Part shown: in pieces, positions 1-6,693 of the stretch
Numbering within the stretch: position 1 is the first letter of the stretch
Layout: each line of letters opens with the position of its first letter
Assembly (NCBI GenBank): GCA_942490945.1
Contig: CALNYZ010000017.1
Coordinates: 372,001-436,000, forward strand
Source: CALNYZ01 sp942490945
GTDB lineage: Bacteria > Pseudomonadota > Gammaproteobacteria > UBA6429 > Thiohalophilaceae
Length of the DNA: 64,000 nucleotides
Reading direction: 5' to 3'
Notes under the pieces: model-generated
Seen by the model: the letters and a program-made list of their open reading frames with translations, nothing else
Databases searched by the model: none
Told to the model about the DNA's origin: nothing
Translations under genes and position numbers: made by a program

Positions 1-521
1 GGGAAAACCATGCCCATTTTGAATGGCTTGCCTTCTGATTTGTATTTATCAACGACAGGTTTCAAATAGTCTGCCTTGATAGGATGTACCGGTTTGCCAT
101 TTTTATCATGTGGTACATGTTTTTTCATGTCTTTCCAGACATTGTTGGAAACGGTAATGCCATTGCCATTCAGGTCCATACTGAAAGCGGTGATAATATG
201 CGCCTTGGTACCAAAACCGATTGTCGCGCCCAATGGCTGCCCTGCCAACATATGCGCACCATCGAGTTCACCATCAATAACCCGGTCGAGTAATACTTTC
301 CAGTTTGCCTGCGGTTCTAACGTGACATACAAGCCTTCGTCTTCGAAGTAACCTTTTTCATAAGCAATCGCAAGCGGCGCCATATCGGTCAATTTGATAA
401 ATCCAAACTTGAGCTCTTCCTTCTCAGGTTTACCTGCTGCATACACTGCATTGCTAGTGAGCATAGCAATGGCAAGCAAGGCCAATACTCGGCTAGTCAG
501 TTTTGTTACATTCTTGAACAT
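1..521 (-). CDS. NrtA/CmpA-type nitrate ABC transporter substrate-binding protein (partial, C-terminus off the left edge)
   Basis: The visible 173 codons start at ATG 521, preceded by a GGAG ribosome site at 531-528. They encode a secretory signal peptide with a hydrophobic core and an AVYA-AG type cleavage site. Then comes the periplasmic binding fold typical of NrtA/SsuA-like proteins: KFGFIKLTDMAPLAIAYEKG, then DGAHMLAGQPLGATIGFG, both strongly NrtA/NasS-like. NrtA proteins deliver nitrate (or bicarbonate for CmpA) to an inner-membrane permease. The signal peptide argues for an exported transporter component rather than cytosolic NasS. A sigma-54 promoter at 690-706 and an NtrC-like dyad at 802-816 lie upstream, which fits nitrogen-limitation control. 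The permease and ATPase genes would be expected just off the left edge. The substrate assignment is inference from the family and from the neighbouring nitrogen genes. Confidence 0.85.
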   Translation of the reverse strand, partial: MFKNVTKLTSRVLALLAIAMLTSNAVYAAGKPEKEELKFGFIKLTDMAPLAIAYEKGYFEDEGLYVTLEPQANWKVLLDRVIDGELDGAHMLAGQPLGATIGFGTKAHIITAFSMDLNGNGITVSNNVWKDMKKHVPHDKNGKPVHPIKADYLKPVVDKYKSEGKPFKMGMVF

Positions 522-689
522 GCTTATCTCCAACTTTAATAGTAAAAAATCCACAATAAACGGCGTCATACATTTCAATAACTGAAATTTACTAATCACC
601 GCGGCTCTGAAATACATTTTGTCTCTCATGCCCATCTTTGGGTTTTGAATGAAAGCACCTGTACCAGGCAGTTACATGTATAGCTATAG

Positions 690-706
690 AGCAAATGCTA
701 TGCCAG
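690..706 (-). promoter_or_regulatory. Sigma-54 (-24/-12) promoter of the nrtA-like gene
   Basis: The minus strand reads CTGGCATAGCATTTGCT, with the invariant GG (704-703) and GC (692-691) separated by exactly 10 bases, matching the TGGCAY-N5-TTGCW consensus. The predicted transcript start is near 679, leaving a leader of about 158 nt before the ATG at 521. The element lies inside a perfect 9-bp inverted repeat (691-699/705-713). A GCAC-N7-GTGC dyad about 130 bp upstream supports activation by an NtrC-class enhancer-binding protein. Confidence 0.7.
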
Positions 707-801
707 CATTTGCTAATATTCGCAGGCTATTGTTTTAAATGGTTTAATTTTGGAATTATTAACAAATTATCAAGATTGGAAGTGTGAAGAAATATAGCAG
801 C

Positions 802-816
802 GCACTTTTTTAGTGC
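802..816. promoter_or_regulatory. NtrC-like enhancer dyad upstream of the nrtA-like gene
   Basis: The sequence GCAC-N7-GTGC with an A/T-rich centre has the same spacing as the NtrC consensus TGCACCAWWWTGGTGCA. Its centre is about 130 bp upstream of the predicted sigma-54 start, a usual enhancer distance. A second imperfect dyad (TGCA-N11-TGCA) lies next to it within 817-840. The role is inferred from spacing and position. Confidence 0.5.
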
Positions 817-875
817 TTTGCATGATATCGATGTGCAAAGATAAAGCATAAGTTAAAATTTATAAGAATTGCTTT

Positions 876-905
876 GTGCTGCCTTGCACATTAACAAGAC
901 AGCAC
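876..905 (-). other. Stable hairpin after the globin gene, possible transcript 3' end
   Basis: On the minus strand GTGCTGTCTTG pairs with CAAGGCAGCAC (11 positions, one G-T pair) around an 8-nt loop, 14 nt after the globin stop codon. It could stabilise or end the operon transcript. It is not followed by a continuous U-run, so I do not call it an intrinsic terminator. The rest of the 522-918 gap holds the sigma-54 promoter, the NtrC-like dyad and the nrtA leader. Confidence 0.4.
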
Positions 906-918
906 TTGGCAGTACGCT

Positions 919-1332
919 TTATGCGGCCGCTTTGGCTGCATCTTTCATGGTTGTGGCAAGAATCGTATAGGTTTCAACCCAGGCATCCTTGACATCATCG
1001 GTAAAGTTTTCACCCAGGCCCTGTCCAAGCGTCCAGATTAATGCGGCAGCAACCGTATCATAATCCTTGTCTTTTACCCCATAACCACCGTGGCGCTCAC
1101 CAAGCGCCTGAACGGCAGGAACAATGGCATCCAGTCTGTCAAGACTGTTAACAGCCGTATTAATCATTGCCATCAATTTTCTGCCTTGCTCTTTCATATC
1201 AGAGGTGAACATACTTTTCAGGCTCGGATCGAGTTCGAACAACTTGCCATAAAACAATTCAGCAGCTGTATCGGTAATCGGTGTAACTTTTGCCCAGCTC
1301 GATTTAACGAGTGAGATTTTTTCAGGTGTCAT
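919..1332 (-). CDS. Single-domain globin (Vitreoscilla haemoglobin-like)
   Basis: This 137-aa protein has the full length of a bacterial single-domain globin and no reductase domain. The start MTPEKISLVKSSW is typical of the family A-helix. Gln48 sits where the distal E7 ligand is expected and His80 in GERHGGYGV is the likely proximal heme ligand. Such globins bind O2 and NO; with a reductase partner they turn NO into nitrate. The gene is last in the ANTAR-controlled operon, 18 nt after the heme lipoprotein gene, with an AAGGAG ribosome site. I infer that it protects against NO or other reactive nitrogen by-products of nitrite handling in this operon. O2 delivery is the alternative. Confidence 0.88.
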   Translation of the reverse strand: MTPEKISLVKSSWAKVTPITDTAAELFYGKLFELDPSLKSMFTSDMKEQGRKLMAMINTAVNSLDRLDAIVPAVQALGERHGGYGVKDKDYDTVAAALIWTLGQGLGENFTDDVKDAWVETYTILATTMKDAAKAAA

Positions 1333-1350
1333 TTTTTAGCTCCTTCCTAA

Positions 1351-1929
1351 TTAACCAGTTATGGGAATACGAATCACCACACCGCCCATCACATCACCCA
1401 GTTTAAAATCTGTGCGCGGGCTGTCTTTATGCTCATTGTGACAAGATATACAGGCAGGTGCCACACCGGTATCAGCATAGATGCCTGTAAAATAGGTTTT
1501 TCCACCCAATTTTTCTTCTGCATAGAAGTTTTTACCCGGATTATCCGCAATAAATTTCAGACCGGTTTTTTCAACATCTGTTTTCGGGCTATTCTGTTTA
1601 TTTACTGGCCAGAGTGATAACAAAGAGTAGCTGAAGTTTGCGCCTTTCTCCGCTACCATTTCAGCACCATAACGGAACATTTGCGCTGGCAAGACCAGTG
1701 CCTTCTCATCTTTCCAGTGTTCGCTGGCTTTAATGACCTTGTCTTCTTTCACTAATCTATTAACGATCAGTTTTGTATAGACAGTACGATCTGATGCCAT
1801 GACCATGTGCAATGAGTCAGCCATCACCTGGGGTGAAATTGCACCTTTGGTTTCTGTACCACCACCGCATGCGGACATTAAGCCCGCCGCGCCCAGAATG
1901 GATATTGTTGCCAGTTTATTAAGTTTCAT
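1351..1929 (-). CDS. Tll0287-like (DUF3365) monoheme c-type lipoprotein
   Basis: The start chosen is ATG 1929, with an AGGAGAT ribosome site 6 nt upstream; the reading frame also extends 6 codons further. The protein (192 aa) begins with a lipoprotein signal ending at a SACGGG lipobox, so it should be anchored to a membrane facing the periplasm. The central region (SDRTVYTKLIVNRLVKE, GAEMVAEKGANFSYSLLSLWPVN) matches the DUF3365/Tll0287-like sensor fold. A single CISCH motif near residue 165 would attach one c-type heme. Proteins of this family act as redox or ligand sensors, or as electron carriers. Its position between an 11-heme cytochrome and a globin suggests a role in the same periplasmic electron chain. 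Substrate and partner are unknown. Confidence 0.75.
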   Translation of the reverse strand: MKLNKLATISILGAAGLMSACGGGTETKGAISPQVMADSLHMVMASDRTVYTKLIVNRLVKEDKVIKASEHWKDEKALVLPAQMFRYGAEMVAEKGANFSYSLLSLWPVNKQNSPKTDVEKTGLKFIADNPGKNFYAEEKLGGKTYFTGIYADTGVAPACISCHNEHKDSPRTDFKLGDVMGGVVIRIPITG

Positions 1930-1964
1930 TGCTATCTCCTGTTTCATTTAGTAAAAAAAACTGT

Positions 1965-3344
1965 TTAGTGTGTTGACTTCTGTTTGTTTTTAACACGCTG
2001 TTTTGCCATATCAATGCTGTTGATATGCACGGCAGGCGAACCTGTGAAGTTTTTATTGATCAAATCCCGGTCGGCCAATGCATCAATTGAAAATGCCAGG
2101 CCATGGCAATTCATACAAACTGACCGTATCATTTTTTCATTCGGTCGCAGATTATCGTTCTGGTTGTGTTGCACCACGACATGCTTGCTGCTATCAGGAA
2201 ATTGTGTTTCAACTCTTGGCATGTGACAGCTTGCACAGGAAACACCATTATTTTCCTTACTATCAGAACCTGATTCGGCCATCCATAATTTAAAATGTGA
2301 TGAATCTTTATATGCCTGTGTATGTCTGTCGTCATGACACTGCATACACGCTTCTGTTGCCGCGTGGCGTGTATCAAATTCATGTGAAGAGTGACAACTG
2401 ACACATGACAACTGTTTACCATGCGCTAATGACTTCATGCTGCTTCTGGCCATTTCTGGCTTCATGGGAGATAAATCTTGCGCCAGACGCATGCCATGCT
2501 TGCCAGCAAGAAAACCATCCGTTTCAATACCATGACAGGATTGACATGTCTTTTCTGTAGGCTTGTTAACCCATGCAACCTTGCCCTGTTTGTCTTTTAC
2601 ATTATGACAAGCGGTACAATTCACACCCGATCTGGCATGCGCTGTATTACTCCATTGTTCAATAATTTTTTGATCCGGATTAATATTGACCGGCATATCC
2701 TTGTCTTCGCTGCTTAATGCTTTAACAGGATATGACTTGACTGGATATGTTGATATTAAGTCAATGCGCGCAAGGTAATTCTTGAGTTTATTCCTGGGTG
2801 ATTCTAATGTTTTGTTCTCGTCAGTATGTTTCAATAAAAAGTCTTCATAAAGAGCACGATTATCGTGAAAATTATGACACCCGGCCGAAGCACAGGTGGT
2901 AAATTCCATGCCTGCATGACTTGGCCTGTCTTCGGCGATATCTTTATGACATACAATACATATATCTGCTTGCATGGTTAGCCCCATTGGCCCGGTGACT
3001 TCCGGTTTATGTTCGCCATGACAGGTAACACAGTAACGTGCATCCAGTTTTGCGACCCGGTCAGCATTTCTGGGATTGGTGAATTTTGATTTTGGATGTT
3101 TGTCATCAGCAAGTTTAAGTTCGGTTCCATGGCAATTCATACAGGATTTCTGCATTTCATCTGCATCAGTAAAACTGGTCGTGTGACAAGCCTTACAGGC
3201 CAGTTCAATCTGGTAATGTCCATGACTTGTCTTGCCTGGCAGAAACACCGTCTTATCCTCATCCAGTAAAAGTTTATAAGTAAAATAGCCTGCGACTAAA
3301 ACTGTACCTGCAAGCCATACCATCCACACCATTCTGTTTTTCAT
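1965..3344 (-). CDS. Membrane-anchored undecaheme c-type cytochrome
   Basis: The 459-aa protein has one N-terminal membrane helix (about residues 6-24) and then eleven c-heme attachment sites: ten CXXCH motifs plus one CX4CH (CASAGCH, about residue 150). The first five lie in the N-terminal third; six more follow a roughly 80-residue heme-free linker. The arrangement resembles cytochrome c3/NapC/nitrite-reductase-type multiheme folds, but no CXXCK catalytic site of NrfA is present. It should sit in the periplasm, tethered to the inner membrane, and carry or use electrons from the membrane flavoprotein encoded 20 nt upstream. Reduction of nitrite or another nitrogen oxide is an inference from the NirB-like neighbour, the NrtA-like gene and the nitrogen-type promoters. 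The enzymatic substrate cannot be read from the sequence. Confidence 0.85.
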   Translation of the reverse strand: MKNRMVWMVWLAGTVLVAGYFTYKLLLDEDKTVFLPGKTSHGHYQIELACKACHTTSFTDADEMQKSCMNCHGTELKLADDKHPKSKFTNPRNADRVAKLDARYCVTCHGEHKPEVTGPMGLTMQADICIVCHKDIAEDRPSHAGMEFTTCASAGCHNFHDNRALYEDFLLKHTDENKTLESPRNKLKNYLARIDLISTYPVKSYPVKALSSEDKDMPVNINPDQKIIEQWSNTAHARSGVNCTACHNVKDKQGKVAWVNKPTEKTCQSCHGIETDGFLAGKHGMRLAQDLSPMKPEMARSSMKSLAHGKQLSCVSCHSSHEFDTRHAATEACMQCHDDRHTQAYKDSSHFKLWMAESGSDSKENNGVSCASCHMPRVETQFPDSSKHVVVQHNQNDNLRPNEKMIRSVCMNCHGLAFSIDALADRDLINKNFTGSPAVHINSIDMAKQRVKNKQKSTH

Positions 3345-3364
3345 CTTTGCGACTCCAGCTGCAC

Positions 3365-5398
3365 TTAAAAGTAATAACTTTTAAGTACATGGAATGTCAG
3401 CAAAACTGGAATTGGCCAGAAAAACAGGATATGTCCCCAGACAAGATTCTTTCGAATCTTGCCAATGGTTACTGCATCAAACCTTGGTGAAATAGAAATC
3501 ATTATCGCGGATAAACTTCCTGCCAGTAACATTGCAGAAAATGCCAACATCAAGTAATAGTCAATATTATTTCCGAATCTGAAACCGGTATGTGCCAGCA
3601 AACTTCCAATCACAAACACGCTGACAAATATATGGATGCCGCGCCACACATCAAAATTCCAGAATGTAATCTTTTTGATGCGCTTCCGCAGTGACAGCAT
3701 CACTGCAATCACACTCAGGCCAACAATGGAAAAGCCGCTGACTTGTTTGGCAAGTGAACTACGCCACAGCGTATCCCACTTAAATGTCTCAGCAGCCGAA
3801 TAGTTATACCCTATCGACCCGTACAATATGAAAAATGCGTATAACATCAATACCAGAACAGATATCACACCAATAGTCTTGTAAAATTTAACGGGGCTTA
3901 CCGGTTCATTTGCGCCAATCATCAAGTTAAGAAGCGGCTTGCAACTGCCACATACCGATCCGGCGCCGGTTTTATGTGTAATTTTATCCGTCGAATTACA
4001 ACCGGACAGAATTGCCCTGCTAATCTCACCTCTGGTTTGTCCTGTACAATTACATACTACCGCTGCACTTGGCCACCGGCTTACGTCTGCTTCATTTTTA
4101 TCGGGCAGCAAATTGCCTGTTTTTTTGAATCGTAACAACTGCCAGGGAAATATATATTTCTTGTTATCGATAAGCGACTGGACTCTTCCCTGCTCCTGCC
4201 AGTTGCCGACAGCAATCGCGCCCACTATTTTTCGTTTTGATACAACAAGTTTCCTGTAAATACCCTTGTTATGATCTTCGTATTTGTATTCAGTCAAATC
4301 TGGATGGTAGCCTTCAAATGCTACCTCACCCATACTAAAAACTGTCTTGTCTATAACTTTGATATTTGTTGCGGATATCGACCCTTCGTATCTTGATTTA
4401 CCATGCAGTATTGAATGAGCCGCCACTTCTGCCTGTTCAAATCCAGGCGCAACCAGTCCATATATTTTCTGACGATGCTCGCAACATTCACCAATAGCAT
4501 ATATATCCGGATCCGAACTGCGCATCGAATCATTTACACGAATCCCCCTGTTTACTGCTATATGTGCATTTCTTGCCAGTTCTATATTTGGCTTGATTCC
4601 CGCAGACACAATAATCGTGTCGCATTCAATTATTGAATTGTCCGACATAACTACTGAATGTAGTCCGTATTTATCACTTACCACTTCTTTTACTGATTCT
4701 CCCAATCTGACTTTAATACCAATTGACAGAATGTATTCACGTAGCAATTCCGATGCTTCATTGTCCAGCTGTGTACTGAGTAATCTAGGTGTGTGTTCTA
4801 TAACTGTGACTTCAGTATTATTGCGTTGCATTGCTTTCGCCGCCTCAAGACCCAGCACTCCGCCACCGATCACTACCACTTTTCTTGCCCTTACCTGTCG
4901 TGCCACCAGTTGCTGAGCATCATTAAGATCGCGAAAAGTGAATACTCCCTTGCTGTCTATACCACTGATATTTGGAATATGCGGTCTGGACCCGGTTGCC
5001 AGCACCAGTTTTGAATAGGGTTGATAACCACCATGGTCGTCAACTATGAATTTTCCGACTGAATCGATCATTTTTACTTCACAGTTAAATCGCGTGATGA
5101 GATTTTTTTGTTGCAGGTCAATCAGCGGTGTGTTGATGTCATGAATTTTAATATCACCGGACAGTAGTGATGATAACTTGACTCGATTATAGGGTTCCCA
5201 TGGTTCTTTACCATATAAAATAACCGGCACTGACGCATTACGTTTGCGCAGCGCCTGTATGAAACGCATCCCAACAGGACCTGTGCCGACAATTACTATT
5301 GGTAACGCTGAATCATCAAATGAACCACTCTGAAAATTCAACGGTGAATAGTCGCCAGCTCCCTGAGTTAACGTGTTATTTTTCAACTGCATTACCAT
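3365..5398 (-). CDS. NirB-like FAD/NAD(P)H oxidoreductase fused to a BFD [2Fe-2S] domain and a di-heme b membrane domain
   Basis: Using ATG 5398 (GGTGA just upstream) the protein has 677 aa. ATG 5410 is also in frame but abuts the terminator U-run and lacks a ribosome site. Order of domains: FAD-binding IVIVGTGPVGMRF near residue 35; NAD(P)H-binding VVVIGGGVLGLEAA near residue 177; a BFD-type iron-sulfur domain with Cys449, Cys451, Cys483 and Cys486; then about five membrane helices from residue 505 to the end. Two helices carry His pairs spaced 14 residues apart (589/603 and 656/670), the pattern of bis-His heme b pairs in ferric-reductase and b-type cytochromes. The NirB siroheme/4Fe-4S half is missing. 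I infer transfer of NAD(P)H electrons through FAD, 2Fe-2S and heme b across the membrane to the multiheme cytochrome encoded next. Confidence 0.8.
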   Translation of the reverse strand: MVMQLKNNTLTQGAGDYSPLNFQSGSFDDSALPIVIVGTGPVGMRFIQALRKRNASVPVILYGKEPWEPYNRVKLSSLLSGDIKIHDINTPLIDLQQKNLITRFNCEVKMIDSVGKFIVDDHGGYQPYSKLVLATGSRPHIPNISGIDSKGVFTFRDLNDAQQLVARQVRARKVVVIGGGVLGLEAAKAMQRNNTEVTVIEHTPRLLSTQLDNEASELLREYILSIGIKVRLGESVKEVVSDKYGLHSVVMSDNSIIECDTIIVSAGIKPNIELARNAHIAVNRGIRVNDSMRSSDPDIYAIGECCEHRQKIYGLVAPGFEQAEVAAHSILHGKSRYEGSISATNIKVIDKTVFSMGEVAFEGYHPDLTEYKYEDHNKGIYRKLVVSKRKIVGAIAVGNWQEQGRVQSLIDNKKYIFPWQLLRFKKTGNLLPDKNEADVSRWPSAAVVCNCTGQTRGEISRAILSGCNSTDKITHKTGAGSVCGSCKPLLNLMIGANEPVSPVKFYKTIGVISVLVLMLYAFFILYGSIGYNYSAAETFKWDTLWRSSLAKQVSGFSIVGLSVIAVMLSLRKRIKKITFWNFDVWRGIHIFVSVFVIGSLLAHTGFRFGNNIDYYLMLAFSAMLLAGSLSAIMISISPRFDAVTIGKIRKNLVWGHILFFWPIPVLLTFHVLKSYYF

Positions 5399-5410
5399 TC
5401 TTTCACCCAT

Positions 5411-5455
5411 AAAAAACGCCCATAGCTACCGGCCTTAAAACGGTATCTACAGGCG
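5411..5455 (-). terminator. Intrinsic terminator in the leader, target of ANTAR antitermination
   Basis: On the minus strand the arms 5441-5455 and 5417-5431 pair over 15 positions with one mismatch around a 9-nt loop and run straight into six Ts (5416-5411). The U-run ends at the ATG at 5410. Without antitermination, transcription should stop before the flavoprotein gene. The two hexaloop hairpins at 5476-5505 and 5512-5537 lie just upstream. Confidence 0.85.
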
Positions 5456-5475
5456 CCATTGCCTTCGATCTGGTT

Positions 5476-5537
5476 GACTAGCCAGTCAACATTGACTGAT
5501 TAGCCGTAATGCACAAACTTCGACATTGAAGTCTGTG
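5476..5537 (-). promoter_or_regulatory. ANTAR-binding tandem hexaloop hairpins (P1/P2 leader RNA)
   Basis: P1 pairs 5528-5537 with 5512-5521 (10 bp, one G-T) around the hexaloop AATGTC. P2 pairs 5494-5505 with 5476-5487 (5 perfect pairs next to the loop, then an imperfect extension) around the hexaloop AATGTT. Both loops have A at position 1 and G at position 4, the known signature recognised by ANTAR proteins such as NasR, NasT and EutV. P1 begins 3 nt after the ANTAR gene stop codon, and the pair is followed by an intrinsic terminator. The element should let the ANTAR protein control read-through into the flavoprotein-cytochrome-globin genes. Confidence 0.85.
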
Positions 5538-5540
5538 TGG

Positions 5541-6134
5541 TTAATTCAATAGTAAACCCGCAACATCAATCACTTCTTTTGCGATAAGGCCAATTTTTTT
5601 ATTCTGGTTCATCGCCAGGCTGCGCAAGGTCTTATATGCCATATCCTCATCCATGCTACGTTGCTTCATCAATATTCCTTTCGCCTTGTCAATCAATTTT
5701 CTTTCTGCCAGAGATTCTTTTGTCTTTAACAACTCAGTCTTGAGAAATTGTGTTTGCCTGAATCTCGATATCGCCACGTCAATGACCGGTAAAATACGGG
5801 ATGAATTAAACCCGTCTACTACAAATGCACTCACTCCCGCCTTTACAACCGTGTCGATAACATTTGACTCTGATCGTTCAGCAAAGAACACAATAGGCCG
5901 TGGCATATACTCATTAATAAAAGCAATTTTTGCCACAATGTCTTCACTCGGATATGTCATATCAACGAATAATACATCCGGGTTATATTTTTCAATGTAT
6001 GGCTTTGGATCATCATTTACTCTGATCCTGACAATCACATCATTGCCAGTTTCAAAAACAGATTGCGCAAGAATATCCGAACGATTCGAGCCTTCGTCAA
6101 TTTGCAAAATCCTGAGCTTTGCCCTGTTGTTCAC
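5541..6134 (-). CDS. ANTAR-domain antitermination response regulator (NasT/NasR-like)
   Basis: This 197-aa protein starts at GTG 6134. Residues 1-125 form a receiver-like domain (LRILQIDEGSNRSDILAQSV; DVLFVDMTYPSEDIVAKI, with Asp58 near the phosphoacceptor position). A coiled-coil linker (FLKTELLKTKESLAERKLIDKAKG) leads into a C-terminal ANTAR RNA-binding domain with the characteristic AKGILMKQRSMDEDMAYKTLRSLAMNQNKKI motif region. ANTAR proteins bind paired hexaloop hairpins in nascent RNA and prevent terminator formation. Exactly such a leader follows its stop codon, so it should control the five-gene operon downstream. A sigma-54 promoter lies 40-56 bp upstream. A partner sensor such as NasS is not visible in the window. 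Confidence 0.9.
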   Translation of the reverse strand: MNNRAKLRILQIDEGSNRSDILAQSVFETGNDVIVRIRVNDDPKPYIEKYNPDVLFVDMTYPSEDIVAKIAFINEYMPRPIVFFAERSESNVIDTVVKAGVSAFVVDGFNSSRILPVIDVAISRFRQTQFLKTELLKTKESLAERKLIDKAKGILMKQRSMDEDMAYKTLRSLAMNQNKKIGLIAKEVIDVAGLLLN

Positions 6135-6173
6135 TATTTTGTTACAACCAGAATTAAATCGTAATTAGCTATG

Positions 6174-6190
6174 AGCAAATATGATGCCAA
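6174..6190 (-). promoter_or_regulatory. Sigma-54 (-24/-12) promoter of the ANTAR operon
   Basis: The minus strand reads TTGGCATCATATTTGCT, with GG (6188-6187) and GC (6176-6175) exactly 10 bases apart, matching TGGCAY-N5-TTGCW. Transcription should begin near 6163, giving a leader of about 30 nt before the GTG at 6134. The same core sequence with the same spacing occurs before the nrtA-like gene, which supports common nitrogen control. Confidence 0.75.
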
Positions 6191-6241
6191 GGTGTGTGAT
6201 GCAGGATTTATACGCTAAATTAAGGATTTTTATTTATTTAT

Positions 6242-6256
6242 GCACAAAAATAATGC
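6242..6256. promoter_or_regulatory. NtrC-like half-matched dyad upstream of the ANTAR operon
   Basis: GCAC-N7-ATGC differs by one base from the GCAC-N7-GTGC dyad of NtrC sites and has an A/T-rich centre. It lies about 86 bp upstream of the predicted start. A TGCACCA half-site follows at 6282-6288. The function is inferred only from sequence and position. Confidence 0.4.
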
Positions 6257-6297
6257 TTGTTTATGCATTTCAATTATCATATGCACCAAATTCAGAC

Positions 6298-6324
6298 AAA
6301 AAACGCCCACCAGATGTGGACGTT
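6298..6324 (-). terminator. Intrinsic terminator of the hflK-hflC-DUF1488 operon
   Basis: The minus-strand arms 6316-6324 and 6302-6310 form a 9-bp stem (one G-T) around a 5-nt loop, followed by a run of Ts. It lies about 100 nt after the DUF1488 stop and separates that operon from the sigma-54 promoter of the ANTAR operon. Confidence 0.75.
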
Positions 6325-6421
6325 TCTCTCAAATTTGATATTAGTGCAATATTCCAGAATGAGCGTTAATAGCGGAGGATAAGAATAATTTCATGTTGAT
6401 AGTGAATTATCATTCCTGTCA

Positions 6422-6691
6422 TTAAAAATCCTTGGCCGCCAAGATATATGAATAGGAACTCTTGCCATCGCGCATATAAACCTTGTCTGCAGTCTCATGA
6501 ATACGGCCACGCACAGAATCAAATGCTTCCAGAAAGCCGGCTTCGACATCAATCAACTTTGGGCAGAGCTGTTTTAGCGCAGCGGTTTCCATATAGAAAG
6601 CAACCTCAATTGATTTGTCATAACCCCAGAAACAGACCCGGCTCTTGCTTGCATCGAAACTGCGACATGGATTAGGAAAATTTAGCCTCAT
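6422..6691 (-). CDS. DUF1488 family protein
   Basis: The 89-aa protein matches the DUF1488 pattern: NPCRSFDASKSRVCFWGYDKSIEVAFYM, LKQLCP, EAGFLEAFDSVRGRI. The function of the family is not established; members are small soluble proteins common in gamma- and betaproteobacteria. It begins 2 nt after the hflC stop, so it is probably translated with hflC and ends the hflK-hflC transcript before the terminator at 6298-6324. Confidence 0.75.
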   Translation of the reverse strand: MRLNFPNPCRSFDASKSRVCFWGYDKSIEVAFYMETAALKQLCPKLIDVEAGFLEAFDSVRGRIHETADKVYMRDGKSSYSYILAAKDF

Positions 6692-6693
6692 GG

